DNA from: a bacterium
Lineage (GTDB): Bacteria; Zhuqueibacterota; QNDG01; JAFGCO01
NCBI GenBank assembly: GCA_016930535.1
Contig: JAFGGN010000071.1
Location: forward strand, 1-64,000
Direction: 5' to 3'
DNA: 64,000 nucleotides
Both the position numbers and the translations under genes were made by a program. This document shows, piece by piece, positions 39,277-48,194 of this stretch. The notes under the pieces were generated by a model that was not told the origin of the DNA, did no database searches, and saw nothing but the letters and a program-made list of their open reading frames with translations. How positions within the stretch are numbered: position 1 is the stretch's first letter; each line of letters opens with the position of its first letter.

Positions 39277-40338
39277 CTAAAAAGTCATCCCGAAAGTAAA
39301 CATGGAATAATTACCCAGAAGACCTATCGACTTGTAGGCATAATCCATTTTCAGTTCCCTGTTATTCAGCATGGCCCAATGGATGCCTCCGCCACAGGTC
39401 AGCCCATATTCCGATTCTTCCATGAAAATCCCGTGATAACCGGCTCTCAGGTAAAATTTAGCCTTTCCCGGCAAAAATAGCCCGTATTCCCCGCCGCAGT
39501 TGATGGATTCGCTGTTGTTGTTCGGATGCAGCGCGTCCGCTGCGAGGATCAGCCTGTTATGGGCGTTTTTTAGTGCAACAAGCGAAAAACCGATTCTGAA
39601 TATTAAAGGCAATTCCCAGGATTGGAGACGGAACTGGCCTTCGACATCCCTGAAATTGCCGTTTTCATCAGGTGCAATATCGATGGGCTGCAGCAGGTCA
39701 ATGCCGCTGTATTTCAACCTGCTGCCGTAATTGGATATGCTCATACCAAGAGAAATGCCGTTTTCCCTGTTTCCGTCCGGAGAGAAGAACGGCGTATTGA
39801 TTATAACTCCGAGATCTACGGCCGCCGCACTCGCGCTCATGTGCCATATACTGGATTTGATCATCTTGACCGAGGTCCCGAATCCGAACCATTCGGCCAG
39901 TTTCTGAGCATAGGAAAGACTCAGTGCCATATCCATGGCCGAATAGGATTCACCGGTTCCCTCCTGCATTTCCAGAGTCGTTACATCGGTTCTGCCGAAG
40001 TTCATGCCGGTAAATGACAGTGCAAAAGTTCCGGCCTGCTGAAGATGAACAGCCGCTCCTGCGAAACTCAGATTGATGCCGGCAATCCATGGCTGATAGG
40101 CAAACTGGACTTCATTCATTGTCATATAGGAAAGACCGGCTGGATTCCAATAAGCGGATGCAAGGTCGCGCGTGACACTCACATAGGCATCCCCCATGGC
40201 ACACCCGGCACTGCCGATGCCCATTTCAAGAAAATTGGCGGAAGTTGTACCTACACGGTACGGTTTTCCCTGAGCAATTGCCAGATGCGGGATCAAAAAT
40301 CCTATAATGAGCAATAAAGCAAGCAGTTTGATTTTCAT
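39277..40338 (-). CDS. PorV/PorQ-family outer-membrane beta-barrel protein
   Basis: 353 residues with signal peptide (1-22). The mature N-terminus (RVGTTSANFLEMGIGSAGCAMGDAYVSVTRDLASAYWNPAGL) is the hallmark of PorV/PorQ/UPF0164 proteins, FadL-related barrels; alternating strands continue to a C-terminal Phe. PorV proteins act in Por (type IX) secretion as shuttle or attachment factors for proteins with C-terminal sorting domains. It lies 40 bases after a gene for a protein with such a sorting domain and is in the same transcript as a TonB receptor. A dedicated PorV paralogue for the neighbour is a reasonable inference. Strong AGGAG site before the ATG. Confidence 0.82.
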   Translation of the reverse strand: MKIKLLALLLIIGFLIPHLAIAQGKPYRVGTTSANFLEMGIGSAGCAMGDAYVSVTRDLASAYWNPAGLSYMTMNEVQFAYQPWIAGINLSFAGAAVHLQQAGTFALSFTGMNFGRTDVTTLEMQEGTGESYSAMDMALSLSYAQKLAEWFGFGTSVKMIKSSIWHMSASAAAVDLGVIINTPFFSPDGNRENGISLGMSISNYGSRLKYSGIDLLQPIDIAPDENGNFRDVEGQFRLQSWELPLIFRIGFSLVALKNAHNRLILAADALHPNNNSESINCGGEYGLFLPGKAKFYLRAGYHGIFMEESEYGLTCGGGIHWAMLNNRELKMDYAYKSIGLLGNYSMFTFGMTF

Positions 40339-40357
40339 AAGGGTTCTCCTTTTATAG

Positions 40358-40376
40358 TATCATGCTCCGCATGATA
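40358..40376 (-). repeat. Short perfect hairpin between sorted-protein and PorV-like genes
   Basis: Eight-base arms (40358-40365 and 40369-40376) with a 3-base loop lie directly after the stop codon of the upstream gene and 20 bases before the PorV-like ATG. It could slow RNA decay or polymerase, or be a protein site. Confidence 0.45.
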
Positions 40377-40378
40377 TC

Positions 40379-43300
40379 TCACTTGATCACCGCAAATTTG
40401 CCAATCTTTTCGTTTCCGGTGACATTCGATTTCACGTGAAAAATATACATGCCAGCTGCGATTTCAAGACCTTCCCGGGACAGCAAATCCCAATGAACCG
40501 TGCCGTTGGCTGGTTCATTCTGTACTTCGATCCTGTCCACAAGGACTCCGGATGATGTAAAAATCCGGATGATGCAGTCCGCGGGGATATGTGTAAAAAG
40601 AATCCTGCGCCTCTGGTTGAGGTATTGATTTGCCACCGCTGTCTCCATCCTGTTCGTGGCGATATAGGGATTCGGCACAACCCTGATGGAATCCATCGTG
40701 CTTTTTATTCTCGATTGATCCAGATCTTTACCCGCGTTGACCGTGAAAACAAGGGAATCCAGGGGACACAGTGGACGCGTCAGTGACAACCTGAACACAT
40801 CACCGGCAGAGGTCGGATTCTCAATGCTCTGGAGCTGGATGAAATCGAACGAGAAAACGACTCCTGTGAACCGATAGCCGTTTCTGTCCCATTTGGTGTA
40901 ACCTGCCAGGATTCGGTCGGTATCCCAGTCGAACACACCGTTCAGGTTGTTATCGTACAGGACAAGGTCGAGTTTCTCGGGGCCGCCCAGACTGTCCGTG
41001 AACAGCGGATTGATGACATAGAATGGAAAGCTCAGTCCGTATACCTTGGTGTCGATATCAATACGGGCACCATCCACATCATAGATGACGCTGGGCTTCG
41101 ACGAAATTGAGGGAAATTCCTGGCCCGGATCGAATATGATATGATACTCGTACGGGAAGCATTCGGCTGCCACACCGACCTGGATATTGATGGCCGCATC
41201 GCCCTGTATCCATCCTGAATTCAAATAATCCATTCCAACCGTATCCGCCGGCACCGAAATACGGCACTGAAGCCCCTGGAATATATCAGTAAACACTTCC
41301 GCATTCGGGAGCAGCTGATAGATTCCCTGGTCCGGATCAAACCGGATGTTGTTCATAAGCGCCGCATTGCCGGCATTCTCCATATAGACCAGTTCCGGAG
41401 TCTGTGTAATATCGTAAATTTCCAGGCTCGACGTATTCAGTTTTCCGTCACGATAGTGCCGCGTTTTCACTCCAGCTGTAAAATAATCCGATGTGTCGCA
41501 CTTGAATGTCATTTTATAGGAATGACCGGGCAGGACCTGACCGTTGTCAATGATTAAAGGTGTCACCATCCCCTCGGCCAGCCTTTGAGATGAATGTTCC
41601 TCATCAATCGTGACATTGGGTGGAATATATCCCGCTGCCCTCTGCCCCGGAGTCACGATCTGGATGTTTTTTCCCACCCGGACAATATTTTCCGATTCAT
41701 CCAGTTCGATATCCACCAGGTTTTCCACAGGGGCGATGTTGAGGTCTTCGATGCCGTAATCATAAGCCACCAGTGCGTAATAATAGGTCCTGCCGTTCTG
41801 CACGTCCGTATCCTCGAAATAATGCCGGATACCCGTATCATCGCCCAGATATACAAGATGACCGTCCTGATCCCCGCCGAATTTGCAGTATCCCTTGATT
41901 GTATCGACCTTATCACACTGGAAAATCGGAACACGGAATTTCTTCGTGCCTTTTCCGTCCGTGATGAGTCGGGGATCGGACATGAATTTGTCTGTCGATT
42001 TGTACAGTTTGTATCCTTCAAAATCATTGATATTCTGCAGGAGGGGTTCACGTGTCTTTGAATCGGCAAAATCATCCCACGTGAGAATCACTTTTCTGTC
42101 CCCCGGTATGGCGCTTAAGGTTGGCATGACGGGCGGCTGTGCAAACTGATAATCCCGCTCGTATATGGTCTGAGCCACTTCCTTGAGACGGAACAGGTTC
42201 CACGCCTGATGGGCCGATGAATTGAGTGAAGCCAGATTTTCATACGCGCACATGAACGCCATCGAGACCCTTTCCGTTCGTCCTTTGTAAAACTCGAACG
42301 GGGAGGAGGCGAAAATCATATACATCGATCCGTATGATCCGGCTATCAAAAATTCGGACAACGAATCGGAATTCATTACATTCCATACGTTTTCGTCCTC
42401 TTCAAGTGTCAGACGAAACAGATTCTGCCACTGAGCCCAGTCGAAAAGAAGGAAGCTGGTCAATCCGAGCATGTCCGATTCACCGATATCAAGCGGGCCG
42501 AAATTGGGTTCACCCTTCACATCGATAAAATCCGGCTGATGGTTGCACTCGGTTCCATCTGCATCTGGGCCTGTGTAGTTCACCTCACCGGGTCCGACAC
42601 CGTCTATACCGACATCATCCCCAGCGAAAGCGCCGGCCTCCAGAATCCAGTTACCGTTTTCGTCCTGTTCGGCATACAGCCCGTCCCCGTCGGGATCGAC
42701 ACCGTCCCTCCAGTCATGGTCCTCATCACCTTCCCAATGCCATCGGGGCTCGCGATGCCAAAAATTCCGGAACTTTTCCACATCAATGGATCTGCCATCG
42801 ACTCCCACATCGGGGCCGACCCACTCGCCTGCCGGATTGTCCCTTTTTTCATCCACAATACCGTCGTCGTCGTCATCGATCCCGTCAAACGCTTTACCCG
42901 GACTTTCAAGATAGGCATATCCCATGGTTCCTGGCATACGTCCGCCTTCTCCTTGACCCTGTCGTTCCCAGACATAGGACAGATCGAGCACCTTGTCCCG
43001 GTAGGCCACCTCGTTCTCCCCGCTCGCATCGCCGCCGATACTGTTGTCGATATAGTAACCGAAGCCGCTGGTCGGCAGATTGTAATCGGAGATATTGGAG
43101 ATGTTGTATTCCCAGAAAACAATGTCCTGAGCTTCGTTATTGGCCCATTGATATCCCCGCACTTCGATGCGGAGTCCGAGCCCGCCCCATGGCAGACCGT
43201 TCTGTATCGTCACGTTGGGATCGTTATCGCCGATAAATCTTCCTGGTCTTGGAAAATACCGGGGGCCGTCTGTGATGAGGTTCTGCTCCGCGTCATTGCG

Positions 43301-43945
43301 CTGGATGATATTTTCCATGTCCTGCGCATCATTGGCCACAAAATAGGATTCCAGGGCCGCCTTCATGATACCCCTGCCGAACCGTCCGTTCCACTCGCCC
43401 GGCCATACCTTGGTATAACCGGTCAGAGGCCAACCTTCGGGGGGCCATGAATTGGGATTGTTGCTCATGGCCACAAAATCCTGCGTTTCGTTACAGTACC
43501 CCGGTACCGGGTAAAGCCCCCATTCCACGGTGCCGTCGTAATTCAAATCCGGGTTGTCATCGGCATAAGAATGCGACTCAATAAAGTACAGCGTATCGAT
43601 TGCACCGGTTTCTGACAGGCGGGGATCATTTAAATCATCGAGAGGAATGGAATCGTTGTACACGAGGATTTGACTGCCCACCAGCACAGAAGCAACATCG
43701 ATCATGCGCTGGCCCGTGTAATCGTTCGGCCAGCGGCTCGTGCCAATTGCCGGATAATCTGCAATCTGGGTATTATTCTCAAAGTACAGCAGCAACCGGT
43801 TTCCGTTCATATATCCTGAACGGATCGCTGAAATATCACCCGGCGGATCTTCGGGACCCGTATAGGGTCTGCCCTGTGCCAGCAGGCTTGTTGCACACAG
43901 CACCATCCACAGGCATAATACAAGATATATGATCCGTTTTTTCAT
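40379..43945 (-). CDS. Giant secreted protein with Fn3-like region and C-terminal Por-type sorting domain
   Basis: 1188 residues with signal peptide (1-23). No enzymatic motif recognised. An aromatic and Asp-rich first half contains acidic, probably Ca-binding segments around 350-470 (FDGIDDDDDGIVDE, DPDGDGLYAEQDENG). A fibronectin-III-like region near 610-770 has the typical WDDF and GYKLYKS turns. The last 80 residues (VVPNPYIA, RIFTSSGVLV, HWDLLSREGLEIAAGMYIFHV, GKFAVIK) match FlgD-like/type IX sorting domains. The gene lies between the TonB receptor and the PorV-like barrel. With no SusD in the locus, a role as surface partner of the receptor is attractive but unproven. Confidence 0.72.
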   Translation of the reverse strand: MKKRIIYLVLCLWMVLCATSLLAQGRPYTGPEDPPGDISAIRSGYMNGNRLLLYFENNTQIADYPAIGTSRWPNDYTGQRMIDVASVLVGSQILVYNDSIPLDDLNDPRLSETGAIDTLYFIESHSYADDNPDLNYDGTVEWGLYPVPGYCNETQDFVAMSNNPNSWPPEGWPLTGYTKVWPGEWNGRFGRGIMKAALESYFVANDAQDMENIIQRNDAEQNLITDGPRYFPRPGRFIGDNDPNVTIQNGLPWGGLGLRIEVRGYQWANNEAQDIVFWEYNISNISDYNLPTSGFGYYIDNSIGGDASGENEVAYRDKVLDLSYVWERQGQGEGGRMPGTMGYAYLESPGKAFDGIDDDDDGIVDEKRDNPAGEWVGPDVGVDGRSIDVEKFRNFWHREPRWHWEGDEDHDWRDGVDPDGDGLYAEQDENGNWILEAGAFAGDDVGIDGVGPGEVNYTGPDADGTECNHQPDFIDVKGEPNFGPLDIGESDMLGLTSFLLFDWAQWQNLFRLTLEEDENVWNVMNSDSLSEFLIAGSYGSMYMIFASSPFEFYKGRTERVSMAFMCAYENLASLNSSAHQAWNLFRLKEVAQTIYERDYQFAQPPVMPTLSAIPGDRKVILTWDDFADSKTREPLLQNINDFEGYKLYKSTDKFMSDPRLITDGKGTKKFRVPIFQCDKVDTIKGYCKFGGDQDGHLVYLGDDTGIRHYFEDTDVQNGRTYYYALVAYDYGIEDLNIAPVENLVDIELDESENIVRVGKNIQIVTPGQRAAGYIPPNVTIDEEHSSQRLAEGMVTPLIIDNGQVLPGHSYKMTFKCDTSDYFTAGVKTRHYRDGKLNTSSLEIYDITQTPELVYMENAGNAALMNNIRFDPDQGIYQLLPNAEVFTDIFQGLQCRISVPADTVGMDYLNSGWIQGDAAINIQVGVAAECFPYEYHIIFDPGQEFPSISSKPSVIYDVDGARIDIDTKVYGLSFPFYVINPLFTDSLGGPEKLDLVLYDNNLNGVFDWDTDRILAGYTKWDRNGYRFTGVVFSFDFIQLQSIENPTSAGDVFRLSLTRPLCPLDSLVFTVNAGKDLDQSRIKSTMDSIRVVPNPYIATNRMETAVANQYLNQRRRILFTHIPADCIIRIFTSSGVLVDRIEVQNEPANGTVHWDLLSREGLEIAAGMYIFHVKSNVTGNEKIGKFAVIK

Positions 43946-44008
43946 TCCACTGTCTCCTAAATTATCTGATTGTGATCATCCTGGTATTCGAAGTCCTGTT
44001 GATCCTGA

Positions 44009-46759
44009 TTAAAAAATATATCCGACGGTTACCTTGACCGCTCTGGGATTCGAATACATGGTCGGATTCTCAACCTGGTCATAATAATCGTTGTAATCAC
44101 TGCGGAATTTGCTCAAATCGGACTCGGTTACGATTCGCGTATAAGGCTGCCCGGTGTCACCGTACACCCAGTTGGCATTCAGTTTGTCCAACAGATTGTA
44201 TACGTTCACCATGAACTTCAGGGAATGCTTCCCGAATACTGGCAATGTATAGGATGCGACCAGATCGAAGGTCATGGACAGCGGCTTATATGAATTGTTC
44301 TGATAGAGATTGATCCGGTACAGCGAGCTGTAATCCGGAGGATCATACGTATACGGCGTTCCCGAATTGAGATAGCCGGTCAATGCGACATTCGATTGTT
44401 TAGTTGAGTAGGACGCGGTGGCATTGACCGTATACCGCTGATCCCAGGACAGGGGAATCAGCCGTGTGATCGGATCCATACTGTCGCCCGCCCTGGTATA
44501 TGTATCGCGCGGATTGTCCGCATTGGCCCGCGTATAGGAGTAGGTGAAATTGAGCTGCGTATAGAATCCGCCCCTTGCGTAATCCAGGATCAGCTCGATT
44601 CCCCTGGCATTACCATAATCGTTATTTGTGAACAATCCGTACCGGATCTGGTTGTACGTGGTGATCACCTGTGTACTCAGCAGGTTGTATATATCCTTGT
44701 AGTACAAAGAGACCTCCAGACCCATGCCCTCCATGATCTGCTGCCAAAGGCCGATTTCGTACTGTACTGTTTTTTCAGCCTTGATCTGTGAATTTCCCAT
44801 GGTGGTCTGGAAATTAAAGGGAGGCACGCGGAAAATATCGTTCTCGAACAGGGAATACATCTGCGGCATCTGGAAAAAATGCCCGTAACTGAGCCTGAGC
44901 ACGGCCCGGTCACTCAGTTTGTAGGACAGACCCAGCCTTGGACTGAGCTGCGTTTGCGGATCATTGGGAAGCATAACGGACATCATGGAATCCGGCAGTG
45001 ACAACTGATTGGACGGATTCCTCCGGTCGGACGGGTAATGAAAATTACTGTTGAAATAGTCGTACCGCAGGCCCAGTTTGAACACCATTTCATCGAATTC
45101 CATCTTGTCCTGAATAAAAGCCGACAGTTCATACGGTTTTACTCTGTAAATGCCGATCGTGTTTTCCGTGATGGGAACGATCTCCGGAACGTAATTTGGA
45201 AAATAGATTTTACCGTCTTCATCCATGAACATATCATTTGCCATGGACAGCCCCTGATACATGTTGCGCACACTGATCATATTCCTGTCTACAATATGGG
45301 ATGTATACAGGACACCGGTTTTCAGTCCATGAACCTTGTTGGCCTGCCAGTACATATCGAATTTGGCGTCTCCCCTCAGAAATGTATCCTCTCTTTTCCC
45401 GGGATCCACCATGCCGCCTGTGTAGAACCCCGTCTCGAGGCTCCCGCGGTAATTGGGGCTCAGATACCTGGAATCCAGCGGATTCTCGTACAGATAGGAC
45501 TGCTCTTCCCGCGCGGTGTAGGATAGTTTCAAGTCATAAAACAGGGATTTCGAAATCATGTGATTGATATCGAAAGAAACGAAATGAATGGTGCTGAGAT
45601 CCCATGGCAGTCCGTACGGATTGTACTTGTACTGAAAATCGCCCAGGCCGTTGTTGAACCGTCTGCTCTTGTTGCCGTTATAGGTGTATAGGAGGCTCAC
45701 CTTGAAATTGTTCGTGATTCTGCCGGTCAGCTTGGCCATGGCATTGTGATGAAAGTTCTGCTGAAGGGCCACATATTCGCCTGTGCCCGTATGTTCGATA
45801 TGCCAGGTCGAAGGATCCAGCGACGGATAAACGCTGTAATCCCACGGATTGAAACGGTAAATCCCGTTGATCGGTCCCCGGTTGTTCTGGTACCGGTAGG
45901 TGGTGAACAGTGTCAATTTGTCCTTCCAGACCGGGCCGTCGAGCTGAAACCGGTAATCCTGGCTCAGGTTTCGCTCCAGAAATCCTGATTCATTGAGTCC
46001 GATGAACACGTTATCATGCGCAGTCAGATAGTTACTGTATCCGCCCGATATGCTTCCATGCCAGGTATTGCCGCCGTCCTTTGTGACAGCGTTGACCATG
46101 CCGCTCATGGCCCGGCCGTACTCCGCGTCGAAGGTGCCCTTGATCACCTCCAGATCCTGAACCGCATCCGTTTCAAGATACACGCTTTGCCTGCTGTATT
46201 CACTGAACGAATTGACAACCGGCAGGCCGTCGATCAGGTAGGCCACTTCACTGCTGCGGCCGCCTCGGAAATGTCCCGCCACCACACCGGCCTGCATATT
46301 CACAACCTGACTGACATTCTCGACCGGGAGCCTGGCGATCTGCTCGGCCGATACATTGCGCACCGAGCTCGTCTGGTCCTTTTTGAAAGAAACGGCGCTC
46401 GCCGTGATCACGATCTCCTCGCCCTGAAGCACCGTGGGCTCCATGTCGAAATGAAGGGTTGTCGTCGAATTGACGCTGACACGGATTTTTTCCATCCTCA
46501 TTCTCTTATATCCCATCATTGTAGCCTGAACCTCATAGATACCCGGGGGAATATTGATGATGTAAAAATTTCCGTTCCTGTCGGCCGCAGTACCGAACGA
46601 AGTATTCACGATCATAACATTGGCACCTGCCAGCGCTTCTCCGTTGGCCGAATCCACGATTTTTCCCGAGATCTTTCCTGTCGTCTGTGCCAGACTCAGC
46701 GCGGAACCCAGAAGTATCATCAGAATCACATGAATAAACAAGGAATCACTTTTGTGCAT
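44009..46759 (-). CDS. TonB-dependent outer-membrane receptor (SusC-like, with carboxypeptidase-regulatory domain)
   Basis: 916 residues from ATG 46759, chosen for the perfect GGGAGG site and the signal peptide that follows; a frame opening at 46840 would run through the operator. Order: signal peptide (about 1-25), carboxypeptidase-regulatory-like beta domain (about 28-108, GKISGKIVDSANGEALAGANV), TonB-box-like EEIVITASA (about 113-121), plug (SAEQIARLPVENVSQVV to about 230) and a 22-strand-type barrel ending VKVTVGYIF with the expected terminal Phe. It should import oligosaccharides into the periplasm. It differs from Bacteroides SusC in size and in lacking a SusD neighbour. Repressor control by the adjacent LacI protein is likely through the palindrome at 46802. 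Confidence 0.9.
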   Translation of the reverse strand: MHKSDSLFIHVILMILLGSALSLAQTTGKISGKIVDSANGEALAGANVMIVNTSFGTAADRNGNFYIINIPPGIYEVQATMMGYKRMRMEKIRVSVNSTTTLHFDMEPTVLQGEEIVITASAVSFKKDQTSSVRNVSAEQIARLPVENVSQVVNMQAGVVAGHFRGGRSSEVAYLIDGLPVVNSFSEYSRQSVYLETDAVQDLEVIKGTFDAEYGRAMSGMVNAVTKDGGNTWHGSISGGYSNYLTAHDNVFIGLNESGFLERNLSQDYRFQLDGPVWKDKLTLFTTYRYQNNRGPINGIYRFNPWDYSVYPSLDPSTWHIEHTGTGEYVALQQNFHHNAMAKLTGRITNNFKVSLLYTYNGNKSRRFNNGLGDFQYKYNPYGLPWDLSTIHFVSFDINHMISKSLFYDLKLSYTAREEQSYLYENPLDSRYLSPNYRGSLETGFYTGGMVDPGKREDTFLRGDAKFDMYWQANKVHGLKTGVLYTSHIVDRNMISVRNMYQGLSMANDMFMDEDGKIYFPNYVPEIVPITENTIGIYRVKPYELSAFIQDKMEFDEMVFKLGLRYDYFNSNFHYPSDRRNPSNQLSLPDSMMSVMLPNDPQTQLSPRLGLSYKLSDRAVLRLSYGHFFQMPQMYSLFENDIFRVPPFNFQTTMGNSQIKAEKTVQYEIGLWQQIMEGMGLEVSLYYKDIYNLLSTQVITTYNQIRYGLFTNNDYGNARGIELILDYARGGFYTQLNFTYSYTRANADNPRDTYTRAGDSMDPITRLIPLSWDQRYTVNATASYSTKQSNVALTGYLNSGTPYTYDPPDYSSLYRINLYQNNSYKPLSMTFDLVASYTLPVFGKHSLKFMVNVYNLLDKLNANWVYGDTGQPYTRIVTESDLSKFRSDYNDYYDQVENPTMYSNPRAVKVTVGYIF

Positions 46760-46801
46760 AAAAACCTCCCTTCCGAAACACTGGTGTACCGACGGATAGT
46801 G

Positions 46802-46817
46802 ACTTACTCGAGTAAGT
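46802..46817. promoter_or_regulatory. 16-bp perfect palindromic operator upstream of the TonB receptor gene
   Basis: ACTTACTCGAGTAAGT is a perfect palindrome with the central CG typical of LacI-family sites. It lies 42 bases upstream of the receptor ATG and directly after the lacI-type gene. Fifteen of sixteen bases match the site at 47871. Confidence 0.8.
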
Positions 46818-46839
46818 ATCAGGTTAAAACAAAAACACA

Positions 46840-47868
46840 TTATTTGAATGAAACATTTTCAGATATTTGCAGCGATTCACCGATTTCAATTTCAACCGGT
46901 AAGAATATTTTTTTATCACACATATCCTCTCCTCTGATTCGCCCGAGCATGATTTCCATTGCTTTTTTACCGAGGTTATAGGGATTCACATTGATGATTG
47001 TGAGTGAAGGTGTGATGATTCTGTTAAATTCATGATGTCCGAATGCAACGATACCGATTGTCTCCGGAAATGATATACCCAGTTCCTTCATGGCATCATA
47101 AGCACCCAGCGCATTCTGATCGTTGGCCGCAAAAATAACCTCGGGCAGCGGTCCGTTCTGTTGCATTCTCATGAAACTGCGATACCCGTCAGCCCGTGTG
47201 AATCCGCCTTCCACGACCCATGCATCCCGCACCGGAATGTGGTGGTGTTTCAGAGCGTCAATGTAGCCGTCGCGCCGGTTCCGGCCGATATCGGTGAGCA
47301 TACTGCCGCCCAGATGGCCGATATGCCTGTACCCGCATCGGACGACGAAATCGATTAATTTCCGCGCAGCATCCCTGTCGTCGATTCCGATCGCGGTGAA
47401 ATTAAACCCTTCGATTGCACGGTCGAAATATACGAGCGGTACAGTGGACTGCTTGATTTTTTCGAATATCCGCGTATCCCGCGTTTCCTCCGAAACAGCC
47501 AGAAGAATACCGTCCACACGCATGGACAGCAGAGTTAAAATGTTCTCCTCTTCCGTATCGGCCTTTTCCCGTGAAACCGTGAGAATGATGTGATAATCCG
47601 ACTGTCCGGCGATATCCATGATGCCGTCGATCACGAACGAGAAAAATGAGTTGGAAATATCCGGAACAACAACGCCGATCAGGTTGGTTTTTTGCGAGTG
47701 CAGCCGTTTTGCATGATAATGCGGGATATAATTCAGCTTTTCGGCCAGGTCCCACACGCGCTTTTTCATTTCCGCGGATATGTCATCCGCATCCTTCAGC
47801 GCCTTGGAAACCGTGGCCCTGCTGACATTCAATGTTTTGGCAATGGTGGATTGATTGATGAGCGCCAT
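46840..47868 (-). CDS. LacI-family transcriptional repressor
   Basis: 342 residues from ATG 47868. The N-terminal helix-turn-helix (STIAKTLNVSRATVSKAL) and hinge region (LNYIPHYHAKRLHSQKTNLIGVVVP) are canonical, followed by a periplasmic-binding-protein-like effector domain (DGILLAV, PLVYFDRAIEGFNF, GYRHIGHLGG, FAANDQNALGAYDAMKELG, IGIVAFGHHEF). It is the promoter-proximal gene of the run that contains the receptor, the sorted protein, PorV and possibly the glycosidases. Two matching palindromes, one next to its own start and one upstream of the receptor, support autoregulation and operon control; the inducer is probably a xylan-derived sugar. Stop codon and a shadow ATG of the next frame overlap, with no functional meaning. 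Confidence 0.93.
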   Translation of the reverse strand: MALINQSTIAKTLNVSRATVSKALKDADDISAEMKKRVWDLAEKLNYIPHYHAKRLHSQKTNLIGVVVPDISNSFFSFVIDGIMDIAGQSDYHIILTVSREKADTEEENILTLLSMRVDGILLAVSEETRDTRIFEKIKQSTVPLVYFDRAIEGFNFTAIGIDDRDAARKLIDFVVRCGYRHIGHLGGSMLTDIGRNRRDGYIDALKHHHIPVRDAWVVEGGFTRADGYRSFMRMQQNGPLPEVIFAANDQNALGAYDAMKELGISFPETIGIVAFGHHEFNRIITPSLTIINVNPYNLGKKAMEIMLGRIRGEDMCDKKIFLPVEIEIGESLQISENVSFK

Positions 47869-47870
47869 CA

Positions 47871-47886
47871 ACTTACTCGTGTAAGT
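47871..47886. promoter_or_regulatory. 16-bp near-palindromic operator at the start of the LacI-family gene
   Basis: ACTTACTCGTGTAAGT differs from the receptor operator at one central position. It occupies the stretch from 3 to 18 bases before the repressor ATG, just downstream of a good sigma70-type promoter, where bound protein would block initiation or elongation. Confidence 0.78.
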
Positions 47887-47898
47887 AATCGTGTGTAT

Positions 47899-47927
47899 AT
47901 GTTACAAAGATGCGGATGAAAAGTCAA
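47899..47927 (-). promoter_or_regulatory. Sigma70-type promoter of the LacI-family gene
   Basis: On the minus strand TTGACT (47922-47927) and TAACAT (47899-47904) are separated by exactly 17 bases. Expected transcription start is near 47891-47893, placing the operator at about +5 to +22. Confidence 0.65.
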
Positions 47928-48194
47928 GCGCTTTTTGTGGGGGAATTGTTAAATTTTGTCAGAATATGAAGGAAGGTGCCATTGCTCCGGGACGGATCAC
48001 TGAACCTGGGAAAATTGATGGATCGGTGCTGAAGAATGGAATCCCGGTCAATTTCAGGGTGTAATCGTTCCGGACCTGATCGAAAATCCCTGATTATTTG
48101 GGCAATATTAAAACTGGGTCGCGATAGACAGCATCTCTGCCGGTGCCCGGTCCGCTTCAGACAGGCCAGGCCCCGGCAGAGGTAATCTCCGGTC
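47928..48194. other. Non-coding stretch between LacI-family gene and the fibre-like gene
   Basis: No gene seen. An inverted repeat of 9 bases (48135-48143 with 48173-48181; arms CTCTGCCGG and CCGGCAGAG) lies just after the stop of the gene ending at 48195 and may help end its transcript, though no U-run follows. The rest shows nothing I can assign. Confidence 0.35.

Noticed and set aside
40379..43945. Calling the 1188-residue protein a SusD homologue
   Set aside because: It lacks the TPR-helical SusD composition and a lipobox and ends in a sorting domain; only its position resembles SusD.
44009..46840. TonB receptor start at 46840
   Set aside because: It would translate the operator palindrome and place 27 non-signal residues before the signal peptide; the ATG at 46759 has a perfect ribosome site.
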